Shown here one piece after another: positions 29,049 through 38,135 of a stretch of 64,000 nt of DNA. The position numbers and the translations under genes were made by a program. Under the pieces are notes generated by a model. It was not told the DNA's origin. It saw only the letters and a list, made by a program, of their open reading frames with translations, and did not search any database. The stretch's first letter is position 1; the number at the start of each line of letters is the position of its first letter. The stretch comes from Alphaproteobacteria bacterium. Lineage in GTDB: Bacteria; Pseudomonadota; Alphaproteobacteria; Rhizobiales; JAJFHC01. The stretch spans positions 1 to 64,000 of the forward strand of contig JAJFHD010000053.1 in the NCBI GenBank assembly GCA_021775805.1. The letters run 5' to 3'.

Positions 29049-29948
29049 ATGAGCGATATCAGTAGGCTTGACGCACGTATGCTTCTCTCATTCGCCGCGG
29101 TTTTCGAAGCGAGAAGCGTTACGCGCGCGGCGGAACGTTTGAACATAACGCAGCAAGGACTCAGCGGCATACTTGCCCGTCTCCGCGAGGTCTTCGGCGA
29201 TCCACTGTTTGTCCGCGATGCCCACGGTGTCATCCCCACACCACGGGCAGAAACACTCTATCCAAGGATTAAAGTGGTTATCGATGCCATGCAGGACGTC
29301 ATCGAGGCGGAGGGCTTCGACCCGTTCGAGACGCGAGCAGTCTTTAGTATCGCGGCTGCAGACTATGCTCTGGCCACAATTCTGCCTCCACTCATCGAAC
29401 GGCTCAGTGTAACTGCACCAAACCTGCGGCTGGCGGTGGAGTCCCTCAGGGTTGAAACCCTTGCTGTGCAAATGCGTAATGGCCAGACCGACCTGGCGCT
29501 GACAGTTCCCGAATTCGTGCCTGACAATCTTCACACCATGCCCCTGTTCTCCGACCGTTATCTGTGCGCATTTCGCAAGCAACACCCCTTGGCAAACAAA
29601 CAGCTAACGCTGGAGGCGTTCTGCAATGGCGAACATCTGCTCGTATCACCCAACCGTGGCGAGTTCCGCGGCCCGACCGACGACGCCCTGGAGCGGGCGG
29701 GGCATTCTCGGAGGGTTGGATTGGTTGTTCCAAGTTTTCTCATCGCACTCTCTCTACTGGAGAGTAACGATCTGATCTCTGTATTGCCGGAGCGACTGCT
29801 TCGCACTCGTCAGAACAGCCTTTTGGCCGTTGAACCACCGGTCGAAATTGAACCGTTTCAAATTGTTTGCGTCTGGCCTGAGCGGCTGCATACGGACCCG
29901 CTCAACCTCTGGTTCCGTGAATTACTGAGATCTGCTGCGACAGATTGA
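29049..29948 (+). CDS. LysR-family transcriptional regulator
   Basis: The 299-residue regulator starts MSDISRLDARMLLSFAAVFEARSVTRAAERLNITQQGLSGILARLREVFGDPLFVRDAHGVIPTPRA, a NodD/LinR-like winged helix-turn-helix. The effector domain follows (FSIAAADYALATILPPLIERL...). A frame from 28995 is open but the extension is not family-like. It is divergent from the 99-residue gene and lies two genes from the split methyltransferase, its most likely targets. It has no special ribosome site. Confidence 0.92.
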   Translation: MSDISRLDARMLLSFAAVFEARSVTRAAERLNITQQGLSGILARLREVFGDPLFVRDAHGVIPTPRAETLYPRIKVVIDAMQDVIEAEGFDPFETRAVFSIAAADYALATILPPLIERLSVTAPNLRLAVESLRVETLAVQMRNGQTDLALTVPEFVPDNLHTMPLFSDRYLCAFRKQHPLANKQLTLEAFCNGEHLLVSPNRGEFRGPTDDALERAGHSRRVGLVVPSFLIALSLLESNDLISVLPERLLRTRQNSLLAVEPPVEIEPFQIVCVWPERLHTDPLNLWFRELLRSAATD

Positions 29949-30084
29949 TGGTCAGCACTCTGACAGGCCGGAGATGGAGGCTACCAACTGCTGCAACCAT
30001 GATTGGATCCTCGGTCTCTCTCGAGACCAAGGATGACAATTCAAGTATGGCGGTTCACGCCAGCGACTTTGTCTGAACCAGGTA

Positions 30085-30687
30085 TCATCCGCAAACAGTG
30101 TGCAGAACGCGCCAGGCGCGCTCTGCCCGATGTTGGACCGTGCGTTTGCTCAACACCGGGCAGGCGCCAATCACACGCCTGATCTGAAGATCGCCAATCA
30201 GCAGATTCAGATAGAGTTCAACAGCCTCGCCAGTCTCGTCAAAAGACAGTTCGCCGCGGTCACGGGCCTGTTCGAATACTTTTGCAATGAGGGGCGCGAC
30301 AGAATCTTTTCCCGCTTGCGAAAGCGTCTGGCCAAGTATACCCGTCTCGTCCGCATTTGCCGCAGCCGCGCGGTTGAGTACGATCGCTTTGTCGCTCGTG
30401 ACCATGCTCAGCAGCAGAGGCCCCAGGCGTTCCAGGATCGCCCTAATGGGAGCCTCACCGCCAACGCACTGTTGTAGGAGAAGAGTGACTTCCCGGGCAT
30501 TGGCTTCAACCAGCGAGCGAAACAGGACTTCCTTGTTTCCATACCATTTGTAGAGGGTCTCGTTCGACGCGGACGCGCGTTTGGCGACAGCCAGCATCGA
30601 CGTCGCCCTGTAGCCTTTCTCAGCCAGCAGTTCATAGGCTGCCGCTTCAATCTGCTGTTTTCGGGCTTCCTGTTTTTCCGGCCTCAT
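30085..30687 (-). CDS. TetR-family transcriptional regulator
   Basis: The 200-residue repressor starts MRPEKQEARKQQIEAAAYELLAEKGYRATSMLAVAKRASASNETLYKWYGNKEVLFRSLVEANA, the standard TetR DNA-binding domain; the C-terminal ligand domain is unassigned. The start at 30687 is chosen for its TTGGAGCG site, and an in-frame ATG at 30726 lies in the operator region. It is divergent from a four-helix membrane protein, with two operator-like repeats between them, so that protein is the obvious target. Confidence 0.9.
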   Translation of the reverse strand: MRPEKQEARKQQIEAAAYELLAEKGYRATSMLAVAKRASASNETLYKWYGNKEVLFRSLVEANAREVTLLLQQCVGGEAPIRAILERLGPLLLSMVTSDKAIVLNRAAAANADETGILGQTLSQAGKDSVAPLIAKVFEQARDRGELSFDETGEAVELYLNLLIGDLQIRRVIGACPVLSKRTVQHRAERAWRVLHTVCG

Positions 30688-30720
30688 TGGTCGCTCCAAG
30701 CTCTGATCTTGACAATAAAC

Positions 30721-30762
30721 GTACACAAGTATACGGTTAAGTCAAATCGTACACATGTTTAC
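30721..30762. promoter_or_regulatory. Tandem TetR-type operators in the divergent promoter
   Basis: Two near-palindromes, GTACACAAGTATAC (30721-30734) and GTACACATGTTTAC (30749-30762), differ at only three positions and are spaced 28 bp centre to centre. They fill the 92-bp gap between the TetR gene and the divergent membrane-protein gene. I infer binding by the adjacent TetR protein. Confidence 0.65.
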
Positions 30763-30779
30763 ACTTATGGAAAGACATT

Positions 30780-31154
30780 ATGGAACACGAAAATCGCATC
30801 GTACATGCAGCGCTCGGCACTCTGGTCTGTCTGCAAGTCGTCATGCTTGCGTCAATGATGACCAAGACACCGCCATACCCACCATTGACGATTCCGCTGT
30901 TCGCCATGGGCCCGTTTCTGGCGTCCTCCATCTCGGTCGCAGTTGCCGCCCTGATGCTGAGGCCTGCATCTTCACGGACCGGTGCTGTCCTCTCGATCGT
31001 CGCGGCGTTACTGGCCTTGATATCGTTTGGTCCGCAGAAATGGCTCGACTCTGCAATCTCGGAAATCTGGCCTGCTGTGTTCATGGGTCAGATTGCAGCC
31101 GCCGTGATCTTCTGGAGCGCGTTTCAGGGTTTGCGGAAACGACGTTTATCGTGA
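30780..31154 (+). CDS. Small four-helix membrane protein under TetR control
   Basis: The 124-residue protein has hydrophobic segments at about 10-27, 37-60, 66-84 and 97-115. It starts MEHENRIVHAALGTLVCLQVVMLASMMTKTPPYPP and ends with basic GLRKRRLS. I recognise no family; it lacks the conserved glutamate in helix 1 that marks SMR drug exporters. A GGAAAG site precedes the ATG. Its divergent TetR regulator and paired operators suggest it answers a small molecule. Confidence 0.75.
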   Translation: MEHENRIVHAALGTLVCLQVVMLASMMTKTPPYPPLTIPLFAMGPFLASSISVAVAALMLRPASSRTGAVLSIVAALLALISFGPQKWLDSAISEIWPAVFMGQIAAAVIFWSAFQGLRKRRLS

Positions 31155-31172
31155 CAGCCGTGCCCTTGGCAG

Positions 31173-31634
31173 CTACGCCGGACGGGTGGCAATGATCTGT
31201 TCAAAGGCCATTGTCATCACCACCTCCGCTCTTTGGTTGGTCACGTCGGACTCAAAGGCCACATAGCCGCGGTCCGGCCTCGATTGGGAGCGGCGTGTCG
31301 CCGTGACCCGGCTCAACATGATCAGCGTGTCGCCGGGGCGCACAGGTCGCCTGAACTGAAGCATCATGCCGGGGGCGCCCATGGCCCGGCCGTTCAGAAA
31401 CCCGGCGCGAATCATGCCGCCCCAGACGGCCGCCAGAAGATGCGTGCCTGACGCTATGAAGCCGCCGAACTGAGAGGTCTCCGCTGCCTGCCGGTCGATA
31501 TGGAAGGGTTGCGGATCGTAACGGCGGGCGAACGCCACGATGTCTTCTTGCGTGAACTCGACCGGTTCGCCGAGAAACTCGTCGCCCACCGAATAATCGC
31601 CGAACCATTCGACATCCGTGCATGCCCTGTGCAT
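31173..31634 (-). CDS. MaoC-like (R)-specific enoyl-CoA hydratase
   Basis: The 153-residue hot-dog fold protein contains the hydratase-2 active site ARRYDPQPFHID (D40, H45) and the lid FGGFIASGTHLLAAVWGGM. It should hydrate a 2-enoyl-CoA, or act on a related thioester, in the cytoplasm. GGGAG precedes the ATG. It starts 28 bp after the membrane protein of the TIR pair on the same strand, so it may be the third gene of that transcript, although its chemistry has no obvious link to TIR signalling. Confidence 0.9.
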   Translation of the reverse strand: MHRACTDVEWFGDYSVGDEFLGEPVEFTQEDIVAFARRYDPQPFHIDRQAAETSQFGGFIASGTHLLAAVWGGMIRAGFLNGRAMGAPGMMLQFRRPVRPGDTLIMLSRVTATRRSQSRPDRGYVAFESDVTNQRAEVVMTMAFEQIIATRPA

Positions 31635-31662
31635 CGGTCACTCCCTGTTGAACAAGCGGTGC

Positions 31663-32199
31663 TTACCACACAATCTCGATCGATTCCGCCACCCGCCCGC
31701 CCATGTCCTCGTAACGGGATGCTCTGTCCTCGTGGAACGAGAAAGTGATGAGAATGGCGAGGTCCTTGAAGATTGTTGCGAAATAGTGCGTCTCGTAGGA
31801 GGGAATTTCCGACCCCCGATGTTTGCCCACAACCCAGAGACGGTCATTGATCCGGCGCCGGCTGACATCGATGATCTCCGACTTGTATTTGCTCTTGTCC
31901 GACCGAACGCCGTCTCGCGGGGTATTGAGGTGTGTTTCATAATGTTCGAGTGTATCGAACGGACCGACAACCTTGGCGGCGGCGACCGCGATGGCCTCTT
32001 TTCTGCGGTTGCCGCCCTGCTGGTCGCAAACATATTCCGTGCCGTCGAGCTTGCAGTTCCAGTCGGACGGAAAGCTCACCGAGAAGTAGGACGTCGACAC
32101 CCGTTTCCAGGGCAGCGGCACCAGAATGTTGACAACGCCGTAGACACTCCAGAAGACGACCGCCGTGATCAGAAAACCTATGGAAAAACCCCGGATCAC
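31663..32199 (-). CDS. Single-pass membrane protein coupled to the TIR gene
   Basis: The GTG at 32199 overlaps the TIR gene's TGA by 4 bp (GTGA), giving 178 residues; the longer frame to 32295 lies inside the TIR gene. One transmembrane helix spans about 4-25 (GFSIGFLITAVVFWSVYGVVNI), then an outside domain STSYFSVSFPSDWNCKLDGTEYVCDQQ with two cysteines that could form a disulfide, and a C-terminal FATIFKDLAILITFSFHEDRASRYEDMGGRVAESIEIVW, which recalls PsbP/MOG1-like folds. No family is certain. Translational coupling implies it works with the TIR protein. Confidence 0.75.
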   Translation of the reverse strand: MIRGFSIGFLITAVVFWSVYGVVNILVPLPWKRVSTSYFSVSFPSDWNCKLDGTEYVCDQQGGNRRKEAIAVAAAKVVGPFDTLEHYETHLNTPRDGVRSDKSKYKSEIIDVSRRRINDRLWVVGKHRGSEIPSYETHYFATIFKDLAILITFSFHEDRASRYEDMGGRVAESIEIVW

Positions 32200-34613
32200 G
32201 GCGCATCGTTCCCGAAAGGCGCCATCTCCGCAATCGGTTCGAGACGCTTGTGATCGAGGCCGCGGTCGTCCAACCATTTGGCCGCGCGGCGCCAAACGTC
32301 ATTTGCCCGCTTCAACCAGTTTCCCGACAGACTGTGTTTCTCCAGCAGAGGCAGGAACTCGCGGACCACGCGGGTGCGCACCCGGTCAGCCCTCCGGCGG
32401 GCACTCACGGCATCGAGACTGTCTGCCAATTCGAAGCCGATCTCTGCACCGTGAACCCGGGCGGTCTCGGAAAATCCGCCGCCGGCCATGTCCCAGGCCC
32501 GGCCGTCGGTTCGCAAGGTGGTCAGGCCATCGATCGCGCGCTTGTGGTCGCCGCCCTTGGCGTGCGCGGCCGCCTCAGAACGCAACCTGTGGAGATGAGC
32601 GTCGTGGGCCTCGGACACGGCCCGCCGGGCGGCGGCAAAGTCGAGTAACTGGCGGCCATCCAATGACGAGGGTTTCAGGCCCAACGCGCGCTGCTTTCTG
32701 TAGAACCCGAGACGGCGTCTTTCAGCCTGGGCATGGTTGCCCATCCTGGTTTCGACCGCCGCCAGCTTCTGTTCTCCGATCATGACAAAGAGTTTCGCCC
32801 AGTGCCGGGTGTCGCCACTGTCGCGATACAACTGCCGCCGCCACTCGACTTCTCTCGCAAGGGCTGACCGGGCCGTCGAAAGATCCCCGCCTTCAGCCCT
32901 CGTGTCTGCGTCGCGCCGCATACCGTCGAGTATTTCGTGCAACGTCTCGACGATACGATTCCAGACCTCCCAAAAACTTTCCCGGTTTGAATGCTGCTCG
33001 TCGCCCAGACGTTTTCTCGCTTTCCGCATGTCCGCAAAGATCGCGTGCAACGCCTGGAAACGGTCCGGAAAGTCCCGGTTCGCGGTCTCGATCTTCGCCA
33101 GCTTGGCGCTGACATCCCAGCGCTGGACCTTCTGCCAGTCCGTGTCTGCATTGGCATCGCCGGGTGAACTTCTCCGGAGATAGTCGAGTGAGGTTTTGTA
33201 CTTGCCGGCCGCCTCTTCGGGTTTGCCGTCCTCGACGAGAAAACTACCCTGCAGGTCGGTTACGAGGTGCAGGGTGCCATAATAGTCGGACGTGTCTTCG
33301 GGCGTAAGTTCTCCCGCCTTGACCAGTTTCGCCACCGCCTCTTCGGTCCGTAGCGGCACTTCAAGGGCGTCGATCTGGACGCCGCGGCTCGTGGTCTTAT
33401 GAAGCGCGCTTGTTCGTTTCAGATTTTCGTCGACGACCAGCACGTACCACTCGAACGCCGCCTTGGCCGCCGCCTGTTTTGCCTCACCATCGGCGGAATG
33501 TGTCACTCTGGACGCCAGCGTTTCCGCGACTTCCCTGGCCAGGGTCACTTCGGTATCGTACCGCTCAAGAGGTTCGGCAAAGTGGAACCGGTTCCGGAAT
33601 TTCCGGACGCTGAAGGCCAGCCGGGCCCGCCGCCTGACTTCTTCGAGGTCCAGTTCGGCATGTTCCGCCAACAATGAAGCGCTGTGCCCGGTGAGCCGCG
33701 CCAGTTCTTTTCCGGCGAAGTAGGGCACATCCGGATCGGGGTTGCGCTGCGGGCTGTCCTGGATGGCGTATTCCATGTCGCACAAGGCGGCGACGCTGGG
33801 GCTCCGCTCCTGGGTTGCCCTGAGGGCAAGCCGGTTTGCCACCTGGCAGGCGGCCCGGATGGCCGGATCGCCGAGGCGCTTGAAATCTTTTTCCTTCCAG
33901 AGTCTTTCGGAAATGTCCTTGACGATCGCTTCCGCGCTTATCAGGCTTTCATCGATCGACCGCTGTCCCAATATCTGGGCCCTGATCGAATAGATGGACA
34001 GCCCGACCGACAGAGAAATTGCGGCGACGCCGATGCCGGCAAACAGGCCGAATCTGGCTTGCCGGCGTCTTTCCGCCTCCTGGCGCAGGATCGGCATGCT
34101 GTCGAGCGGCACATCGTGAAGGGCGGCGACAATCTTGATTTTTTCATTATCGAAGAACGCGCTGCGGCCGAAATTGAAAAAGTTCAGATCGGTGACACCG
34201 CGCAAATCAATGATCTGGGCGTTGGGGTAGACTTCCGAAATTCTGGTCGGCAGCGGCCCGTCAAAATCGCCGGCGCCGCGCACGACAATCAGATTTTCGG
34301 CGTTGGGGCCCTGCGAGAAATCATTGATCTCCCGCGCCATCCAGTCATCCTGGACCGGACCCTCCCTGGAAACCGCGTCCGGGGTGGCAAGGACAATCAG
34401 ATGGTCCGACGCCAGAAGGGCAGGCTGGATGGTCTTTTCGTAAAAATGATGGGCGCCACGCTCATAGGCGGTGTCCAGAAAGATGCGCAGCTTGTCGGCA
34501 TGGCCGCCGCGGAGTTTCTTGGGCAGACGATAGGACTGAAGCGCATCGCGCAGCCAGTTGGCGGCTTTGGTGCCATCGGAGCGACGATAGGAAATGAAAG
34601 CGGAATAATGCAT
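32196..34613 (-). CDS. TIR-domain transmembrane protein with large helical C-terminal region
   Basis: The start MHYSAFISYRRSDGTKAANWLRDALQ at 34613 gives 805 residues; the open frame to 34808 adds unrelated sequence. Residues 1-150 are a TIR domain: AFISYRR (strand A/box 1), DKLRIFLDTAYERGAHHFYEKTIQPALLASDHLIVLATPDAV, and DDWMAREINDF, where E95 falls at the catalytic glutamate of NAD-cleaving TIR enzymes (compare W-x-x-x-E in SARM1). A basic stretch ERRRQAR precedes a single helix at 187-209, so the TIR faces the cytoplasm and about 595 residues of helical, partly TPR-like sequence face outside. The last bases overlap the next gene. It could be an envelope-stress or defence sensor. Confidence 0.85.
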   Translation of the reverse strand: MHYSAFISYRRSDGTKAANWLRDALQSYRLPKKLRGGHADKLRIFLDTAYERGAHHFYEKTIQPALLASDHLIVLATPDAVSREGPVQDDWMAREINDFSQGPNAENLIVVRGAGDFDGPLPTRISEVYPNAQIIDLRGVTDLNFFNFGRSAFFDNEKIKIVAALHDVPLDSMPILRQEAERRRQARFGLFAGIGVAAISLSVGLSIYSIRAQILGQRSIDESLISAEAIVKDISERLWKEKDFKRLGDPAIRAACQVANRLALRATQERSPSVAALCDMEYAIQDSPQRNPDPDVPYFAGKELARLTGHSASLLAEHAELDLEEVRRRARLAFSVRKFRNRFHFAEPLERYDTEVTLAREVAETLASRVTHSADGEAKQAAAKAAFEWYVLVVDENLKRTSALHKTTSRGVQIDALEVPLRTEEAVAKLVKAGELTPEDTSDYYGTLHLVTDLQGSFLVEDGKPEEAAGKYKTSLDYLRRSSPGDANADTDWQKVQRWDVSAKLAKIETANRDFPDRFQALHAIFADMRKARKRLGDEQHSNRESFWEVWNRIVETLHEILDGMRRDADTRAEGGDLSTARSALAREVEWRRQLYRDSGDTRHWAKLFVMIGEQKLAAVETRMGNHAQAERRRLGFYRKQRALGLKPSSLDGRQLLDFAAARRAVSEAHDAHLHRLRSEAAAHAKGGDHKRAIDGLTTLRTDGRAWDMAGGGFSETARVHGAEIGFELADSLDAVSARRRADRVRTRVVREFLPLLEKHSLSGNWLKRANDVWRRAAKWLDDRGLDHKRLEPIAEMAPFGNDAP

Positions 34614-34762
34614 CGATGCGCCACTTCGTTCCGGCCGTTGCTTTGTGCAAGTGTACGCGCCAGCAGCATGGCGTTGCAATTGCGATTGTGCCAGGCTTGA
34701 ATCCCAGTATGGACACAGGTCCGGCTGATGATCGGTCAATGACAATGCATGGAGCCCCTTCG

Positions 34763-35815
34763 ATGAACCACCTTCCGATTTTCGACGGACACAACGATGT
34801 TCTGACACGCTTGATCATGGCGGGCGGGCTATCAGAGGCCGAATCGTTCGTTGCCGACAGCGATGGGCATGTGGACGTCCCGAAGGCCAGAGCGGGCGGT
34901 TTCGGAGGCGGGTTTTTTGCAGTCTGGGTCCCGTCGCCGTCGGACGAGGACTCTCTGTACAGCGAGATGGACAAGCCGGCCTATGACCTGCCGCTGCCGG
35001 CCGCCATTGACGCCGCACAGGCAATGGATGTGGTCATGGCCGAAACCGCCATTCTCATACGCCTGGAAGAGCTCGGCGCGGTGAAGATCTGCACAAGCAC
35101 GGCAGAGATCCGGACGTGCCTGGAGAACGGCACGATAGCGGCCATCCTCCACATCGAAGGCGCTGAGGCGATCGATCCGGGCTTCCATGCCCTCGACGTA
35201 CTCTACCGAACCGGCCTTCGGTCGCTGGGACCGGTGTGGAGCCGCCCGACAATATTCGGTGAAGGCGTCCCGTTCCGCTATCCCGATTCACCCGATATCG
35301 GCGGCGGATTGACCGACCACGGGCTTCGTCTCATTGAAAAATGCAACGACCTGGGCATTCTGATCGACTTGTCGCACCTCAATGAAGCCGGGTTCTGGGA
35401 TGTGGCCGGGCACAGCAGGCACCCGCTGGTGGCGACCCATTCCAACGCCCACGCCATCTGCCCCCATGCGCGCAACCTGACGGACAAGCAGCTCGCGGCG
35501 ATCGCCGACAGCGACGGCATGGTGGGTCTTAATTTCGCGACCGCGTTTCTGCGCGACGACGGGCGCATGCGCGATGACGTGCCGCTGGAGCAGATGCTGC
35601 GTCATCTCGATCACCTGATCGGCATTCTGGGCGAGGATCGTGTGGGCTTCGGATCGGACTTCGACGGCGCCATGGTGCCCGCCGAGATCGCCGATGCATC
35701 CGGTCTGCCGAAACTGCGCGAGGCCATGCGCCGCCATGGCTACGACGACGCGCTGATGACCAAACTGTGCCACGGCAACTGGCTGCGGGTGCTCGACCTT
35801 ACATGGAGTGCCTGA
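34763..35815 (+). CDS. Membrane dipeptidase family protein (M19)
   Basis: The 350-residue start MNHLPIFDGHNDVLTRLIM at 34763 follows GGAG; in-frame ATGs further upstream exist. The renal-dipeptidase fold shows the first zinc motif DGHND, the bridging glutamate in ILHIEGAEAI, HLNEAGFWDV and histidines in ATHSNAHAICPHARNLTDKQLAAIA, then VGFGSDFDGA with a late aspartate. It hydrolyses dipeptides, often with D-residues, or dehydropeptides. No signal peptide is seen, so it is probably cytoplasmic. It is divergent from the TIR gene over 149 bp and followed by a LysR gene 51 bp away. Confidence 0.93.
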   Translation: MNHLPIFDGHNDVLTRLIMAGGLSEAESFVADSDGHVDVPKARAGGFGGGFFAVWVPSPSDEDSLYSEMDKPAYDLPLPAAIDAAQAMDVVMAETAILIRLEELGAVKICTSTAEIRTCLENGTIAAILHIEGAEAIDPGFHALDVLYRTGLRSLGPVWSRPTIFGEGVPFRYPDSPDIGGGLTDHGLRLIEKCNDLGILIDLSHLNEAGFWDVAGHSRHPLVATHSNAHAICPHARNLTDKQLAAIADSDGMVGLNFATAFLRDDGRMRDDVPLEQMLRHLDHLIGILGEDRVGFGSDFDGAMVPAEIADASGLPKLREAMRRHGYDDALMTKLCHGNWLRVLDLTWSA

Positions 35816-35866
35816 GTCAACCGACGTGCCATTGTGAAATTCAGTTTAGTTCAGCTAATGTGACGC

Positions 35867-36826
35867 ATGACCATGCGTCTGCAGGATATCTATACGTTCT
35901 TTGTTGTCACGCGGGCCGGTTCGATGCAGGACGCGGCGACCGAAATCGGCGTGACCCCGGGCGCCGTCAGCCAGCGTATCAAGGCAATCGAGGAGCGGTC
36001 GGGCAATCGGCTGTTCTCGCGCAGCCGCAAGGGCATCGCTCTGACCAGGGCTGGAGAAGCCCTGTGGTCGGACGTCAGCGAGGCGTTCTCGGCGATCGAG
36101 GCCGCCCACGAGAGGCATGTGGCGCCGGCGCCGGCAGCGCAGATCCGAATCAGTGCGGCGCCGACCTTTGCCTATGCCTGCCTGGTTCCCAGGCTCGGCG
36201 AATTCACCAACGCCCACCCGCAGGTTCGGATCACTATCGAGACCGATCACAGGATGGCCGACCTGAGAACCGAGCCGATTGATCTCGCGATCCGTCACGG
36301 TCTCGGGGAATACGCCGGTTTGACGTCCCAGTGGCTGAGTTCGCCGGAACTGATCGTCGTGGGCAGCCCCGAACTGCTGGCCGGCGGCAAACCGATCGAC
36401 AGCGCCGTGGACTGCCTGGCCTATCCGCTCTTGCGCGATACCGAGACTGTTTGTTCCGATTGGCATCTGTGGTGCAAAGCACGGGGGATCGATGTTGAAA
36501 AGGCACGCTTCGGACCGGCATTCAAGGACGACTTCCTGATCCTCAAGGCAGCCGTGCAGGGCCAGGGGCTTGCCCTTATCCACGATGTCTATGTGCACGA
36601 AGAGTTGTTCAGGGGCGATCTGATCAAGGCATGCGAGGCTGCATGGCCGACGCATTTCGCCTACTATGCGGTCGCCCTCCCCGACACGTTCGAACGCCCG
36701 GCTGTGAGGACATTCGTGCAGTGGCTCAAGTCGGTATCACAGGAGCCGTTCCGCTCCGGACCGGCCGCTGTTCGACACGGAAATGCTCAGAAGCCTTCTG
36801 GAAGATTGACTCCCATTTCCTCATAG
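35867..36826 (+). CDS. LysR-family regulator (GcvA-like)
   Basis: The product has 319 residues. The helix-turn-helix reads MRLQDIYTFFVVTRAGSMQDAATEIGVTPGAVSQRIKAIEERSGNRLFSRSRKGIALTRAGEAL, the GcvA/AmpR-type variant. The effector domain contains ISAAPTFAYACLVPRLGEFTNAHPQVRITIET. It follows the dipeptidase gene in the same direction and overlaps the convergent TAXI gene by 40 bp at its 3' end. The dipeptidase or the TAXI protein may be its target. A second ATG two codons in is an equal start candidate. Confidence 0.92.
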   Translation: MTMRLQDIYTFFVVTRAGSMQDAATEIGVTPGAVSQRIKAIEERSGNRLFSRSRKGIALTRAGEALWSDVSEAFSAIEAAHERHVAPAPAAQIRISAAPTFAYACLVPRLGEFTNAHPQVRITIETDHRMADLRTEPIDLAIRHGLGEYAGLTSQWLSSPELIVVGSPELLAGGKPIDSAVDCLAYPLLRDTETVCSDWHLWCKARGIDVEKARFGPAFKDDFLILKAAVQGQGLALIHDVYVHEELFRGDLIKACEAAWPTHFAYYAVALPDTFERPAVRTFVQWLKSVSQEPFRSGPAAVRHGNAQKPSGRLTPISS

Positions 36827-37932
36827 GCCGCACGGGCGCCGCGATGCAGCGGCAGGGGAATACCGTCGAGGGCGGTTTCAAGCCTGATGTCGCGCGCCTT
36901 GGGGTGACCGTCGTCAAGGGACTTGCGGTTGTTGTCACTCCACAGGGCCCTGGTGATCGCATTGACGAGCCTTTCGTCAACGCCGGCGTGGGTTATCCAC
37001 AGGGCGCGCACCGATACGGTCTTGGTTTCGCCGACACCCTTGTAGGTATCCGCCATGATCGTGTCGCGGGCAAAAAAAGTGTTCTTCTTCAGGAGTTGTT
37101 CGACGGACGGCCCGTCGATGGGCACGAGGGTTGCGTCGACCCGGCCGAGCAGATCGGTGACCGCGAGCGACGGTGTGCCGGCAATGATGAAAAAGGCGTC
37201 GAGTTCGCCGCGCTGGATGAGATCGGAGGCTTCCAGGGCGTCGACCTCTACCAGCACGAGGTCGGCGACATCAACGCCATAGGCCTTGAGGATCAACAGG
37301 GCGTCGGCCCGCGTGCCTGAACCCTCGCGGCCGATCGATACGCGCTTGCCTTTCAGTTCGGTAAAACTGCCGATCCCCGACGCCTTGGTTGCCACCAACT
37401 GGACAGCTTCGGGATAAAGGCTCGCAATCGCCCGCAGGTTGATGGCAAAGCCTTCCTTTTCAAACATGCGTTCGCCCTGATAGGCCCAGGCGACGATGTC
37501 GGACTGCGCCAGGGCGGAGTCAACCAGACCGGCATTCACCGCACGCACATTGGCGATGGACCCGGCCGACGCCTTGGTGGTTGCAATCAGGCCCGGAACG
37601 CCGCAGCGGCCGCCGACCTGGCAGGCCTCGGCGCCCGAGGGGTGGCTGATGATCGACCCCAGGGTCCGGCCAATCGGAAAATATGTGCCTCCGGGAGATG
37701 CCGTGCTGATCTGGAAGAACGCCGCTTCGGCTTTTTCGACCGGCGCGATCGAGGCGCCCTGCATGAACAGGAGGACGGCTACACCGCCTACGGCCACCAG
37801 ACCCGAGAGGATGGTGGCGGGAAGGAACCGCCTGGTGCCACGTACCCTGCGCCGCACGCGAACGAAGTTCGCCACCTGGGAACGGGTGAGCTTCGGCATC
37901 TTTCGAAATGATGGGGCGGCCGGCTTTTTCAT
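36787..37932 (-). CDS. TAXI-family TRAP transporter solute-binding protein
   Basis: The 381-residue protein has a long basic N-terminus (RVRRRVRGTRRF) and one hydrophobic helix at about 39-60 that acts as a signal anchor. The TAXI core follows: FFQISTASPGGTYFPIGRTLGSIIS, SIANVRAVNAGLVDSALAQSDIVAWAYQG, LKGKRVSIGREGSGTRADALLILKAYGV, and FFARDTIMADTYKGVGETKTVSVRALW. TAXI proteins deliver dicarboxylate or amino-acid-like ligands to TRAP permeases. No permease gene lies beside it. Its stop overlaps the convergent LysR gene. Confidence 0.92.
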   Translation of the reverse strand: MKKPAAPSFRKMPKLTRSQVANFVRVRRRVRGTRRFLPATILSGLVAVGGVAVLLFMQGASIAPVEKAEAAFFQISTASPGGTYFPIGRTLGSIISHPSGAEACQVGGRCGVPGLIATTKASAGSIANVRAVNAGLVDSALAQSDIVAWAYQGERMFEKEGFAINLRAIASLYPEAVQLVATKASGIGSFTELKGKRVSIGREGSGTRADALLILKAYGVDVADLVLVEVDALEASDLIQRGELDAFFIIAGTPSLAVTDLLGRVDATLVPIDGPSVEQLLKKNTFFARDTIMADTYKGVGETKTVSVRALWITHAGVDERLVNAITRALWSDNNRKSLDDGHPKARDIRLETALDGIPLPLHRGARAAYEEMGVNLPEGF

Positions 37933-38042
37933 GGGCGCAGTATAGGCTGCAAAAGCGCCGAATCAACGCGACATTGTTGCATTGCGGCACGGCCAGATCT
38001 GAGGCCTCACGGTGTCATCAAGGCGGCAAAATCGAGACGTGG

Positions 38043-38057
38043 TTAATGCTTTATTGA
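38043..38057 (+). promoter_or_regulatory. CtrA-like half-site pair upstream of tadD
   Basis: TTAA-TGCTTTA-TTGA matches the CtrA consensus TTAA-N7-TTAA with one mismatch. Its near end lies 79 bp before the tadD start. The same pattern in the same orientation occurs 73 bp before cpaB, which supports shared control. Confidence 0.4.
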
Positions 38058-38135
38058 TCACTTGCCGCGATGATCGAGACGGGTTGCTGGTCCTTCCACT
38101 GAACCGTCTTGTATCGCGTATCGGGAGTTCGCAAA

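Noticed and set aside
33684..34700. 338-codon plus-strand frame opposite the TIR gene
   Set aside because: It is antisense shadow; the TIR frame has clear family motifs.
35855..36655. 266-codon minus-strand frame
   Set aside because: It is antisense to the GcvA-like LysR gene.
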